Origin: a virus
Direction: 5' to 3' (one strand)
Length of the DNA stretch: 57,497 bases
Virus record (IMG/VR): IMGVR_UViG_3300020582_000009
Coordinates: 1 to 57,497 of that record
A program made the position numbers and the translations under genes. The notes beneath the pieces are model-generated. The model worked only from the letters and a program-made list of their open reading frames with translations, ran no database searches and had not been told where the DNA came from. Shown here piece by piece: positions 49,100-56,940 of this stretch (its first letter is position 1; each line of letters starts with the position of its first letter).

Positions 49100-50313
49100 C
49101 AGCGATTCTCCGCTACGATGCCGCCCGCAAAGCCGTCGCCGAAGCCAAGACATTCGACGAGGTTCGCGAATGGGAAGACAAGGCTGCGGCTGTGCGCGAA
49201 TATTCACGCCGCGTGCGCGATCGCTCAATGGAATTGGACGCCATAGAAATTCGCGAGCGAGCGCGCCGCCGACGCGGTGAACTACTTCTGGCCTACAAGG
49301 AGGCCGGCCAGCTTGAGCCCGGTGATCCACACGTCACCGACCGAGGACATCGTGTCGTTACCCTTGAATCTCTTGGGGTTTCGCGGAACGAGTCCGGCCG
49401 AGACCAGAAGATCGCGGCCCTTCCCGGGGACAGCTTTGAGCGCCTCATCAAGCGATGCCGCGAACACGCGGAGGCAACCGAAAAGCACGCCTTCAATGTA
49501 TTGAGGCCGCCCGACAAGCCGATCAACGGCGCTCGCTCAGTCATGGGATCAAGGCAAGAACCAGATGATTCGTTAGATTTTTTTCCAACACCGCCATGGG
49601 CCACTCGCGCATTATTCGAAAGCGTATTCCCGATCCTTCAACCTCGCGGAGAATATCTCGGCTCGCGCGTGTGGGAACCGGCCTGCGGCGCCGGCCATAT
49701 GGCCGAAGTGATTCGGGAATATTGGTCCACCGTGATCGCGTCCGACATTTTCGATTATGGCTATGGCTTAAGCGGCGTTGATTTTCTCAATAACGACCAC
49801 TGCGATACGAAAGCCGATTGGATCATCACAAATCCGCCATTCGGCGACAACGGCGAGAAATTCGCGCTCCGCGCGATCGAACTCGCCTCGGTCGGCGTTG
49901 CCATGTTCTTTCGTCTCCAATGGCTCGAATCAGTCGGGCGCTACGAAAAGATTTTCCGCGATCATCCGCCACGGTTGATTGCACAATTCACCGAACGCGT
50001 TCCGCTCCATAAAGGGCGCTGGGAACCGGAAGGGTCCACAGCCACGGCCTACCTGTGGATTGTGTGGATGAAAGGGTATCAAGGCCGCACGGAATTCTTC
50101 TGGATACCGCCGGGGCAGCGCGAAGGGCTATCGAAGGCCGATGATGTTGAGCGCTTCACTGCGCCTGTTATCATCAAGAAAAAACACAAACTCCAAAACA
50201 TCAGCGCCGACTTCGTTCACCCACGGTCGCCGATGTCAGAACCCGCGCTGGCGTCCGCCGCAACTGGTGCCGGCGCGGGTTCGCTCAAATTCTGGATGCT
50301 CGTTGCGGGATGA
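49096..50313 (+). CDS. Fusion DNA methyltransferase, 405 residues
   Basis: Residues 1-140 form a helical DNA-binding-type region (EVREWEDKAAAVREYSRRVRDR, IRERARRRRGELLLAYKEAG, FERLIKRCREHA). From about residue 160 comes a methylase: VWEPACGAGHMAEVI (AdoMet loop), ADWIITNPPFGDN (motif IV NPPF). A similar helical region often lies next to phage methylases as a separate gene, so this is likely a fusion. No restriction partner nearby; probably an anti-restriction orphan. Confidence 0.8.
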   Translation: MTAILRYDAARKAVAEAKTFDEVREWEDKAAAVREYSRRVRDRSMELDAIEIRERARRRRGELLLAYKEAGQLEPGDPHVTDRGHRVVTLESLGVSRNESGRDQKIAALPGDSFERLIKRCREHAEATEKHAFNVLRPPDKPINGARSVMGSRQEPDDSLDFFPTPPWATRALFESVFPILQPRGEYLGSRVWEPACGAGHMAEVIREYWSTVIASDIFDYGYGLSGVDFLNNDHCDTKADWIITNPPFGDNGEKFALRAIELASVGVAMFFRLQWLESVGRYEKIFRDHPPRLIAQFTERVPLHKGRWEPEGSTATAYLWIVWMKGYQGRTEFFWIPPGQREGLSKADDVERFTAPVIIKKKHKLQNISADFVHPRSPMSEPALASAATGAGAGSLKFWMLVAG

Positions 50314-50494
50314 TATCGACAAGGCCCGTCGTTTGCATGATCTGGATGAGCGCATATGGATCGCCGAGCGGAACGGATTGCAGCATAAAGCGCAGCAGTT
50401 GCGCATCTATCAAACGATGATCCAAAGAGAGGCGGCTGACAATGAATGCGATAAAGAAAGAATCTCAGCCGCACAATCTCGAACCCGGCGATGA
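50303..50494 (+). CDS. Hypothetical early protein, 63 residues
   Basis: The coding signal is in this frame (DIDKARRLHDLDERIWIAERNGLQHKAQQLRIYQTMIQREA) rather than the one beginning at ATG 50310. TTG 50303 is the earliest reasonable start. Helical, charged. Overlaps the methylase end by 11 bases. Confidence 0.5.
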   Translation: MRDDIDKARRLHDLDERIWIAERNGLQHKAQQLRIYQTMIQREAADNECDKERISAAQSRTRR

Positions 50495-50624
50495 AGGCTA
50501 TGGTGGTGGTCTGACCTATTCGCGAAGCGAAGCCATCGACATGAACTATAAATTCGCGAATCGCCATGTTCGAGGCGCGCCGCCAAGGCTTGGAGCGATT
50601 CGTCATCGGCATGATCGTCGATAA
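50442..50624 (+). CDS. Hypothetical early protein, 60 residues
   Basis: GAGAGGCGG site. N-terminal KKESQPHNLEPGDEGYGGGLTYSRSEAIDMNYKFANR, then RHVRGAPPRLGAIRHRHDRR, whose second half looks out-of-frame. A frame-jump near 50565 would join it to the next frame (RRQGLERFVIGMIVDN). May be a frameshifted gene. Confidence 0.45.
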   Translation: MNAIKKESQPHNLEPGDEGYGGGLTYSRSEAIDMNYKFANRHVRGAPPRLGAIRHRHDRR

Positions 50625-50727
50625 CACGCCGATTCGTCCACAGGACTATGCCACGCCAGCGCGGTTTTCTTATTACTCATCAAGCGCCGCCATGTGTTTG
50701 GGTGAGATCGACGGGGCTGCGTACTGA
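50566..50727 (+). CDS. Hypothetical mini-protein, 53 residues
   Basis: MFEARRQGLERFVIGMIVDNTPIRPQDYATPARFSYYSSSA: protein-like composition and a good candidate second part of the preceding gene if a frameshift occurs. No strong ribosome site of its own. Confidence 0.5.
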   Translation: MFEARRQGLERFVIGMIVDNTPIRPQDYATPARFSYYSSSAAMCLGEIDGAAY

Positions 50728-50752
50728 TTCGCGGTGCGCAGGGAGAGGTGAT

Positions 50753-51238
50753 ATGGTTAAGAGAGGAATGTCACGTTATGCTATTCGTCGCGCGCGCGAA
50801 CATCAGCGCGCGCTTGCCAAAGAGCGTCCCGATATTGATTGGGACAAAGTTAGAGAAGAATACGAAAAACATTTCGGCCCTCTAAGGTTTCTTCCGAAGA
50901 AGAAAAAATCGCCAAAGACTGCTGTTTATTTAATGAGTGCAACCGATTTTGGACCTACAAAAGTAGGAGTGGCAATTGATGTGGAAAAGCGCCTTTCTCA
51001 AATTCAGACGGGCCATCCCTTTCCTTTACGATTATCTTATGTGATTTGGTTTTCTGAGCCACAAAGTGCATTTGATGCTGAGAAATGGCTTTTACAGGAA
51101 GTAGATCAAGAGTTGCGGCTAAATGGCGAATGGATAAATAGTCCGGCTGCAAAACTCACAGAGATGCTTCGAAATTTCGCGCGGCGACATTTGGCTTCCT
51201 CGATCATTGAAACGATCGGTGGCGAAGATGCCCAATAA
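50753..51238 (+). CDS. T5orf172/MUG113 GIY-YIG-superfamily protein
   Basis: 161 residues with a GGGAGAGG site. Basic N-terminus, then AVYLMSATDFGPTKVGVAIDVEKRLSQIQTGHPFPL, EKWLLQEVDQELRLNGEWIN: the Y...G...KVG..D...RL..IQT pattern of T5orf172/MUG113 domains, which share the GIY-YIG fold. Possible roles are DNA cleavage or host takeover. It ends inside the start of the next gene. Confidence 0.75.
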   Translation: MVKRGMSRYAIRRAREHQRALAKERPDIDWDKVREEYEKHFGPLRFLPKKKKSPKTAVYLMSATDFGPTKVGVAIDVEKRLSQIQTGHPFPLRLSYVIWFSEPQSAFDAEKWLLQEVDQELRLNGEWINSPAAKLTEMLRNFARRHLASSIIETIGGEDAQ

Positions 51239-51962
51239 AGATCGCCCCGCTTATATAGCACTCGCGCGCTCTTTTATTCGCGATCTGCGTTATCGGCGCC
51301 CCTCTGGACGCCCTTTGACCGAATTAGAGGCCACTATCTGGCTGATCGCAGAAGCGGCATGGAAACCACGCGGATCGGCGACGAGATTTGGTTCTATCCA
51401 CAATGAAAGGGCGCAATTATCCATTACACAAAGGGCGCTCGCTAGAGAATGGAAATGGTCGAAATCGAAAGTGCATCGTTTTCTTTTTGAACTGCGCCGA
51501 GATGGCACCATTGCGATAGACTTGGCCTTTCCTGGACCAAAAACCGAGGCGCAAACCGAACCGAGACGGGGATATGGTCGTACCCTTATCACCTTGATTA
51601 ATTACGATAAATTCCAAGGTTTTGGAAAGTCAGCAAAAAGATTGGACCAAGCTTTGGACCAAAAAGTGGACCAATCTCGGCCCGAACTGCCCGGACTTAT
51701 TTATCCAATTGCATCCAAACCAACAGAAACCAATAAATCAATTAAGAGTCTTGCGGGATCGTTCATTAATAAAAAACGTCCACCTCATGGGAAATGCTGG
51801 AACGGGCTTATATGCATACATTACGCGACCGAGGATTGGAGAATTTATTCAGCCGATTATGAGAAAGCGAATGGTTTAATAATTATGCCCTGCACCTATA
51901 TTGACGGTCGGGCGCGATGGTTTAAAGTGAATGGCGGGATCGATGATCGCCGAACAGGCTGA
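51228..51962 (+). CDS. Replication initiation protein candidate, 244 residues
   Basis: ATG 51228 (upstream TTG 51207 less likely). N-terminus PNKDRPAYIALARSFIRDLRYRRPSGRPLTELEATIWLIAEAAW, then a winged-helix (LSITQRALAREWKWSKSKVHRFLFELRRDGTI), typical of phage replisome-organiser or DnaD-like initiators. The C-terminal part is basic (INKKRPPHGKCW). It lies at the end of the rightward early operon, where such genes usually are. Confidence 0.7.
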   Translation: MPNKDRPAYIALARSFIRDLRYRRPSGRPLTELEATIWLIAEAAWKPRGSATRFGSIHNERAQLSITQRALAREWKWSKSKVHRFLFELRRDGTIAIDLAFPGPKTEAQTEPRRGYGRTLITLINYDKFQGFGKSAKRLDQALDQKVDQSRPELPGLIYPIASKPTETNKSIKSLAGSFINKKRPPHGKCWNGLICIHYATEDWRIYSADYEKANGLIIMPCTYIDGRARWFKVNGGIDDRRTG

Positions 51963-51966
51963 AATA

Positions 51967-52158
51967 ATGAAATTCGCATCCGCCCTTCCCTACACCGAAG
52001 CCGAGCGCGAAGCCGACGGCCGAGCGCGGCAGCGCATTAGCGACCGCCGTCTAGCGCGAAGGCTTGCGGTGCATAGTCTGCAATTCTACAATCAGCAGCC
52101 GACAAAAGAATCGGCCGCGCTTGAGCGTCGCAAAGTCGGCGAATCATCCAAAGACTGA
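51967..52158 (+). CDS. Hypothetical early protein, 63 residues
   Basis: MKFASALPYTEAEREADGRARQRISDRRLARRLAVHSLQFYNQQPTKES: basic helical. Begins just after the initiator stop. Function unknown. Confidence 0.6.
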   Translation: MKFASALPYTEAEREADGRARQRISDRRLARRLAVHSLQFYNQQPTKESAALERRKVGESSKD

Positions 52159-52176
52159 CCTTCAAGGAACTGGGGC

Positions 52177-52815
52177 ATGTCACTTCTAATCGGCCATCCG
52201 ACATTAGAAACAATTGCCTCGCATTCTCCTGTGGCCGTCCCTGTCTTTGATCGCAAATGGTATATTGTTCAATGCTTTGGCAAGTCCGATAACCAGGCGC
52301 TCAATATTCTCGAAACCATGGGTCTGACGACCTATTACCCCAAAATCCTGGATCTTCGTAAAGTACCTCGCAATAAGCTTTCCCGCGCCCAACGCTCGAC
52401 CGATGTGGAAATCAAGCGCCCTCACGTTATTCCCCTTTTCCCTCGATACCTGTTTGCATGGTTCGATATCACCCGCGATTCGTGGCGCGATATCTTCAAA
52501 ATTGCTGGTGTCGGGGGATTGGTCTGCAAGAACGATATGCCGGTCTATATGCCGCAAGAGCAAATCGATAAATTCAAGAATCGCGAGAACAACGGCATCA
52601 TTCCAGGCTCGGCAACGGTGCGACTGACTTTCGGTATCGGCGACCATGTGAACGTTACGGCGGGTCCTTTCGCCTCATTTCCGGGGATTGTCGAAAAAGG
52701 CTTGGATATGGCGATCGGCGATCTTGACCCGACGGCACGCATCAAGGTAGCGGTGAATATCTTCGGACGTGCCACTCCCGTCGAATTGGAACTATGGCAA
52801 GTTGCCAAAGCGTAA
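52177..52815 (+). CDS. NusG/RfaH-like transcription antiterminator
   Basis: 212 residues. The NGN domain is recognisable: KWYIVQCFGKSDNQALNILETMGLTTYYPK, LFPRYLFAWFDITRDSWRDIFKIAGVGGLV. The KOW-type C-terminus follows: FGIGDHVNVTAGPFASFPGIVEKG and IKVAVNIFGRATPVELELWQV. NusG paralogs bind RNA polymerase to prevent pausing or termination. It is the last early gene, directly before the repeat element and the terminase genes. A role as the late-gene antiterminator (in place of a Q protein) is therefore attractive, but is inference. Confidence 0.85.
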   Translation: MSLLIGHPTLETIASHSPVAVPVFDRKWYIVQCFGKSDNQALNILETMGLTTYYPKILDLRKVPRNKLSRAQRSTDVEIKRPHVIPLFPRYLFAWFDITRDSWRDIFKIAGVGGLVCKNDMPVYMPQEQIDKFKNRENNGIIPGSATVRLTFGIGDHVNVTAGPFASFPGIVEKGLDMAIGDLDPTARIKVAVNIFGRATPVELELWQVAKA

Positions 52816-52848
52816 GTTTTGCGTTATGGGGTTTCTCAGTCTCGCGTA

Positions 52849-52909
52849 GCCACGCTTTTAGCCACTCTCGCAGCCACGCGAAAGGCCACGCGGAGTGCGA
52901 AAGCGTGGC
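52849..52909 (+). repeat. Four 12-base tandem repeats plus inverted arm
   Basis: GCCACGC begins at 52849, 52873 and 52885, and GCCACTC at 52861, giving four units at an exact 12-base period. GCCACGCTTT (52849-52858) is also the reverse complement of AAAGCGTGGC (52900-52909), so a long stem can form, with CACTC near 52865 pairing with GAGTG near 52894. It lies 33 bases after the NusG-like stop and ends 43 bases before terS. Candidates: antitermination RNA element, terminase recognition site, or terminator. Confidence 0.7.
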
Positions 52910-52951
52910 GGATAAAAGGCAATTCTGAGTCCCTGTGAGTCAAAAAGCGCC

Positions 52952-53587
52952 ATGCAACCTTATGATGGTTCAACGCCGCATTCCGACAGGGATCGTGAGA
53001 CGTTCTGTCAAGAACTAATCGCGGGCGAATCACTTTACGTCGCCTTTCAAAATGCCGGCTTCAAGCGTCCGCGCGGCAATGCGCAGCGGATGCAGCAGGA
53101 ACCGGATGTCCTCAAACGTCTCGAATATCTGGCCGATCGCGTCAACAAGCTCGGCCTCGACGAAATCCTCGTCAGCTATCGCCGCAACGAGCATCGCCGC
53201 GCGCTTGAGCACATCGCCAATGCCGATCGGCTCTCGCTGTGGACCGACAAGACCAAGACCGTCGTGATCGGCAAATCGAAGGACGACAAGCCGATCCGTC
53301 GCAAATTGCGCAGCATCGAGCTCAAGCCGCTTGACAGTCTGACGGCGGAGGAACGCGCGCTGATCGACGGCTTCGAAGTGACGGAAAAGGGCGCCGTCAA
53401 GGTCCTCATGCCCAAGCGCCTCGATGCCCGCGCCATGCTGGCGAAGCTCGATGGACTGGACAAGCCAGTACGCGGTGAACTCACCGGCAAGGATGGCGCG
53501 CCTTTGGTTCCGGAATTCACCGATGAACAACGCGCGGCGGCATTGGCGGCATTTTTGAGCAAGAATGCGGCGGGGAAAGCGGCGTGA
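52952..53587 (+). CDS. terS: Terminase small subunit
   Basis: 211 residues. TPHSDRDRETFCQELIAGESLYVAFQNAGFKRPRGNAQRMQQEPDVLKRLEYLADRV is a terminase-type helix-turn-helix region (first 60 residues). The central helices and a basic, Ala-rich C-terminus follow. TerS recognises the packaging site and hands DNA to TerL. It is separated from terL (56941) by six or more accessory genes, which is unusual. GTG overlap with the next gene. Confidence 0.8.
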   Translation: MQPYDGSTPHSDRDRETFCQELIAGESLYVAFQNAGFKRPRGNAQRMQQEPDVLKRLEYLADRVNKLGLDEILVSYRRNEHRRALEHIANADRLSLWTDKTKTVVIGKSKDDKPIRRKLRSIELKPLDSLTAEERALIDGFEVTEKGAVKVLMPKRLDARAMLAKLDGLDKPVRGELTGKDGAPLVPEFTDEQRAAALAAFLSKNAAGKAA

Positions 53588-53784
53588 GCGAAGACCGGCC
53601 GGCTTGGCGCAAGGCGGGATGGCGCGACGCGAATGGCGATCTCCGTCTCGTCCGTTGGGCCGATACGCGCGCTCTTCTTGATCAATACGCGCAAAATCAC
53701 GGTATCGAGATCGAGGCATACGATATCGAAGGCAGCCGAGTGTATGGATTGATGCCTGCCGGTTTCGAAGACATGCGCCCTTGA
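53584..53784 (+). CDS. Hypothetical protein, 66 residues
   Basis: GTG start overlapping terS stop. DRPAWRKAGWRDANGDLRLVRWADTRALLDQYAQNHGIEIEAYDIEGSRVYG: compact alpha/beta. Family unknown; probably co-expressed with terminase. Confidence 0.6.
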   Translation: MSEDRPAWRKAGWRDANGDLRLVRWADTRALLDQYAQNHGIEIEAYDIEGSRVYGLMPAGFEDMRP

Positions 53785-54041
53785 AAATCTTCTCGCGCCA
53801 CACGCCGATTGAGCAGTTGACCGAAATCGAATGCGGCGGCTGCGCTCCACCGATCATCGTATCCGACGAATCAGCGACCGATTCCACATTCGTCATCGAA
53901 CTCAAGCCGCATGAACTTGTGGCGCTCGGTTTCATGGGGTTCATTGTCGCGTTCGGCCTATGCCGATATCTCGCGATGAACTATATCGACGCGGGCACGC
54001 AGCGCTGGATTTATCGCGCCTTCCTGTCCTGGATATTCTGA
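53781..54041 (+). CDS. Hypothetical protein with C-terminal membrane helix, 86 residues
   Basis: TTG start. Acidic N-terminal half (TPIEQLTEIECGGCAPPIIVSDESATDS) and LVALGFMGFIVAFGLCRYLAMNYI near the end. It may anchor an accessory protein to the envelope. Family unknown. Confidence 0.55.
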   Translation: MKIFSRHTPIEQLTEIECGGCAPPIIVSDESATDSTFVIELKPHELVALGFMGFIVAFGLCRYLAMNYIDAGTQRWIYRAFLSWIF

Positions 54042-54081
54042 TAACGGCGCGACGACTGCCGCTCTAAAGCTCGTCAATCGC

Positions 54082-54095
54082 GCCGGCATGCCGGC
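54082..54095. repeat. 14-base perfect palindrome GCCGGCATGCCGGC
   Basis: Perfect palindrome followed by CTTTCC, between an early-late gene pair and a secreted-type protein. It could be an operator or a stubby transcription attenuator. There is no clear -35/-10 nearby. Confidence 0.45.
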
Positions 54096-54116
54096 TTTCC
54101 TCACGGGAGACTCCTC

Positions 54117-54794
54117 ATGATCGGATACCGCAAAGTCGTGATTGCCGGCGCGGCATTGACTGTTTCAGGCGCTATCGCGTTCGCGGCGGGCAATTGGTCC
54201 ACCCTGCCGCAGGTCGGCGAATCGTCGTTCTGCGCTTCGACCGTCACCGGCATTGTGCTGCCGACGCCGCAAGGACCGTTCGGCGTGGTGCCCGGTTCGA
54301 CGCAAGGAACGGGATCGTCAATTTGCGGACAGACCGTGCCGGCCGGCCCTGCGGCTTTAACGGGCACCGAGATCATTCCGGCGGACACGCAATTGTCCGG
54401 CAGTGCACCGCCGCAAACGGTCACCATCCCGATCGTGTTGTTCGATGCCGGAGCCTACACCTATACGTCGTGGCTCAATACGCTTGGCGCGTCGCCGAGC
54501 ACGTTGACCATTCCGAACAACACTAGCCTGTTCCTGCTCGATCCGACCGGCACTGTCACGTCGCTGACGCTCTATATGCCGTCGGCACCGCTCAATGGCC
54601 AGATGATTCGTATCGCTTCGACGCATACCATCACGAATCTCCTGTTGCAGGCTGCGACCGTCAACGGCGCCTTGAATGCGACCATCGAGAATTCTCCGAC
54701 GATCCTGACGGCTTCGACCACTGGACCGTTCAACTATGATTACATCTATTCGACGACCGCCATCAACGGACCGCTCTGGATTCGCGTCCAGTGA
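54117..54794 (+). CDS. Exported beta-rich virion protein, 225 residues
   Basis: Signal peptide VVIAGAALTVSGAIAFAAG, then Thr/Pro/Ser-rich beta sequence (TIPIVLFDAGAYTYTSWL, TIPNNTSLFLLDPTGTVTSLTLYM). This looks like a surface decoration or fibre-like domain. It sits among terminase and envelope genes rather than with tail fibres. Function unknown. Confidence 0.65.
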   Translation: MIGYRKVVIAGAALTVSGAIAFAAGNWSTLPQVGESSFCASTVTGIVLPTPQGPFGVVPGSTQGTGSSICGQTVPAGPAALTGTEIIPADTQLSGSAPPQTVTIPIVLFDAGAYTYTSWLNTLGASPSTLTIPNNTSLFLLDPTGTVTSLTLYMPSAPLNGQMIRIASTHTITNLLLQAATVNGALNATIENSPTILTASTTGPFNYDYIYSTTAINGPLWIRVQ

Positions 54795-54955
54795 TTGTGG
54801 CTATCGTCATCATGGGGTGTGCGGCCGTGATCCTCATCAGCCGCACACTCCGCCTACCAACCGACTTTGAGAACAGTTGCAAAGCGCGGCATAGGGCGCA
54901 AGCCATCGTGAGAGAGTGGGAAGACAAGCGATGGCGGGAGTCCTCGGCTTTGTGA
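54791..54955 (+). CDS. Single-pass membrane mini-protein, 54 residues
   Basis: GTG start overlapping the previous stop (GTGA). VIVAIVIMGCAAVILISRTL, then a charged tail FENSCKARHRAQAIVREWEDKRWRE. Overlaps the O-antigen-like gene by 25 bases. Type of a small membrane partner; no family. Confidence 0.55.
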   Translation: MIVAIVIMGCAAVILISRTLRLPTDFENSCKARHRAQAIVREWEDKRWRESSAL

Positions 54956-56046
54956 TTGTGACGATGTTCTGGCCTGGGATGGCCGGAGCCGGGGTCGCAT
55001 CCAAATGGGTCGCTTTGCAGGTCTTGCTGCCGCTCACGCTTTGTTTCGTTCAAGTGCGCGTTACGGCAGTGCACTTAGTTATGGCGGCGATCTTCGCTTG
55101 GGCTTTGGTGTCGTTGGCGTGGGTCGAAGTGCTGCCAGACGGAATCGAGGGGCTGTCATTTCTCGGAGTAATCGCTCTTTCGTTTCTGGTCGGTCATGAC
55201 ATCAATATCGACTGTCTGTTGCGCGGTATGGGACTGGGACTATGGATATCGTCGGCTGTTGCTATCCTGCAATGGTTCGGCATTTATCCGGTGACATCCG
55301 CGGGTGATGGCGGTCCTTCGACTGGGCTTTTCGTCAACTCCATCTTTCTCGGCGAAATCAGCGCCGCGGTGCTGCTCGGGCTCATCGCGCAAAGTTCATG
55401 GATTATCGCGCTCGGCGTCATACCGGGCTTGCTTCTCAGTGGGGCGCGTGGGGCGGTTTTAGCGGCCGGAATTGCATTCATCGCGTGGTGCGTGCCACGC
55501 ATTCGGGAAAGGACGCTGATCATCGTTCCGGTTCTCACAATGCTGTTGCTGGCGGTCGAACCCGACAAATGGCTCTATTCGCAGACATGGGCCACGCGGC
55601 TGACGTTCTGGCGCGATACGATTGAGGGGTTGACATGGCGGGGACATGGCATCGGATCGTTCGTCTCGATGTTCCCGGCTTATGGCGACGGCATCGATCT
55701 GGTCTCTATCCAGCCGACCCATGCTCACAATGATTTCCTCGAACTTGCGTTCGAACTCGGATTGCCGGGAGTGATACTTGGCGCGCTTCTGGTCGGCATG
55801 GTACTTTGGCGTGCGCGAGAGCGCGAGAGGCTGGTTCTACTCACGCTGGGAATCACTGCTCTATTCGGGTTTCCGCTTCACATGGCCTGCACTGCCTTTC
55901 TATTCGGTGCTGTGGCGGGTCACGCTGCTGGGGGCTGGGATAGGGTTCGGATCGGCACACTTTTTGGCCGATCGGGCGTTTACGAAGGGCGCCAATTCGC
56001 TGACCTTGGCGGATTTGCAGCGGGCGGCGAGGCTCTACCCCTATGA
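54931..56046 (+). CDS. O-antigen polymerase/ligase-like (Wzy/WaaL) membrane protein
   Basis: 371 residues, about ten hydrophobic segments (for example FAWALVSLAWVEVLP, AAVLLGLIAQSSWIIALGVIPGLLLSG). The extracellular loop motif PTHAHNDFLELAFELGLPGVILGALL is the hallmark of the O-antigen ligase/polymerase family, with conserved His and Glu. A phage gene of this kind can change the host surface polysaccharide (seroconversion). The last about 45 residues overlap the next gene and look out of frame. Confidence 0.8.
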   Translation: MAGVLGFVIVTMFWPGMAGAGVASKWVALQVLLPLTLCFVQVRVTAVHLVMAAIFAWALVSLAWVEVLPDGIEGLSFLGVIALSFLVGHDINIDCLLRGMGLGLWISSAVAILQWFGIYPVTSAGDGGPSTGLFVNSIFLGEISAAVLLGLIAQSSWIIALGVIPGLLLSGARGAVLAAGIAFIAWCVPRIRERTLIIVPVLTMLLLAVEPDKWLYSQTWATRLTFWRDTIEGLTWRGHGIGSFVSMFPAYGDGIDLVSIQPTHAHNDFLELAFELGLPGVILGALLVGMVLWRARERERLVLLTLGITALFGFPLHMACTAFLFGAVAGHAAGGWDRVRIGTLFGRSGVYEGRQFADLGGFAAGGEALPL

Positions 56047-56215
56047 TCATGAATACCGGCTGGGGCCGGCGCGGTTGATCATCCGCGATAATGTCTGGTA
56101 TGATCCGGCATTCGCAATCGAATTACTGGAAAGTGTGAAAAAGAACGATCCAAACTCGCATTACTTGCAGGCTTGGATAGATGCCTTTCAGGAACGCCAG
56201 AAAATACGGCCATAA
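55907..56215 (+). CDS. TPR-like partner of the O-antigen protein, 102 residues
   Basis: GTG 55907 is a possible start; the frame opens earlier. Hydrophobic N-terminus (LLGAGIGFGSAHFLA) then SLTLADLQRAARLYPYDHEYRLGPARLIIRDN and AIELLESVKKNDPNSHYLQAWIDAF, a TPR-like pattern found at the C-terminus of Wzy-type proteins. It overlaps the preceding gene by about 140 bases and could once have been fused to it. Confidence 0.55.
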   Translation: MLWRVTLLGAGIGFGSAHFLADRAFTKGANSLTLADLQRAARLYPYDHEYRLGPARLIIRDNVWYDPAFAIELLESVKKNDPNSHYLQAWIDAFQERQKIRP

Positions 56216-56227
56216 CGGAGAAAAACC

Positions 56228-56392
56228 ATGGCAGACGACATCGGCGACATCAAGGAAATCCGCGGCACGTCCATGGCGCTCAACGGCCAGAAAGGCCAAG
56301 GCGCGCAAAAGCCGTCGGCCATGGGCAAAGACGATCCGGGCGGCACCAAGCCACCGGAAGCGCGCGATGAGCACGTTCCGATGCCGAAGTGA
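56228..56392 (+). CDS. Small Gly/Lys-rich protein, 54 residues
   Basis: GGAGAAA site six bases before ATG. Disordered: ADDIGDIKEIRGTSMALNGQKGQGAQKPSAMGKDDPGG. Small linker-type proteins of this type are common between packaging genes. Function unknown. Confidence 0.65.
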   Translation: MADDIGDIKEIRGTSMALNGQKGQGAQKPSAMGKDDPGGTKPPEARDEHVPMPK

Positions 56393-56409
56393 TTCGGTTT
56401 TTCTGAATC

Positions 56410-56940
56410 ATGCGCCGACAAAGCCGCACCATGCACAAGGCAATCCTTCGATTGGCGTGCGCGCTTTTCGGCGCATGGGTCTTATCGGCTCAGGCGCAGC
56501 AGCCGACTATCTCCTGCGCCTGGAACACGGGGCACACGAATTACGCCTGTGAGGAATCGCCGGCCGGCGTATCAAGTGCGGCCGAAAGCGGCCACGTCAT
56601 GCGCGCCAAGGCCGGCGTCATGGTCGGCTTTCAGGTCAACAACTGGGACACGTCCGCCGGCAAAACGGTGATGGCGCTCGATGCCAATGCTATTCCAGCC
56701 AATGGAACATTGGCTGTATGTTCCTATACCAATGGTACGCCGAACACCAATCCCTGCATCATGAAATGGTACGGCGTGCCGACCGCGCCATCGTCGTCGC
56801 AGCCGGCGACATTGGGAGCGAACTGGGCGCCGGGTCCCAATCTGCATTTCTATAACGGACTTGTCTTTGTATGCAGTTCGACGGGGCCGACGTCGCTGAC
56901 TCTGAGTTCGCAATGCACGTTTTCGGCGGAGTTGCAGTGA
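56410..56940 (+). CDS. Exported Cys-containing virion-type protein, 176 residues
   Basis: A hydrophobic signal region (LRLACALFGAWVLSAQA) with possible start at 56410 or 56431. Mature part Asn/Thr/Ser-rich with six Cys (ISCAWNTGHTNYACEESP, VCSYTNGTPNTNPC, FVCSSTG..SSQCTF). It resembles fibre or decoration proteins. It directly precedes terL. Confidence 0.65.
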   Translation: MRRQSRTMHKAILRLACALFGAWVLSAQAQQPTISCAWNTGHTNYACEESPAGVSSAAESGHVMRAKAGVMVGFQVNNWDTSAGKTVMALDANAIPANGTLAVCSYTNGTPNTNPCIMKWYGVPTAPSSSQPATLGANWAPGPNLHFYNGLVFVCSSTGPTSLTLSSQCTFSAELQ

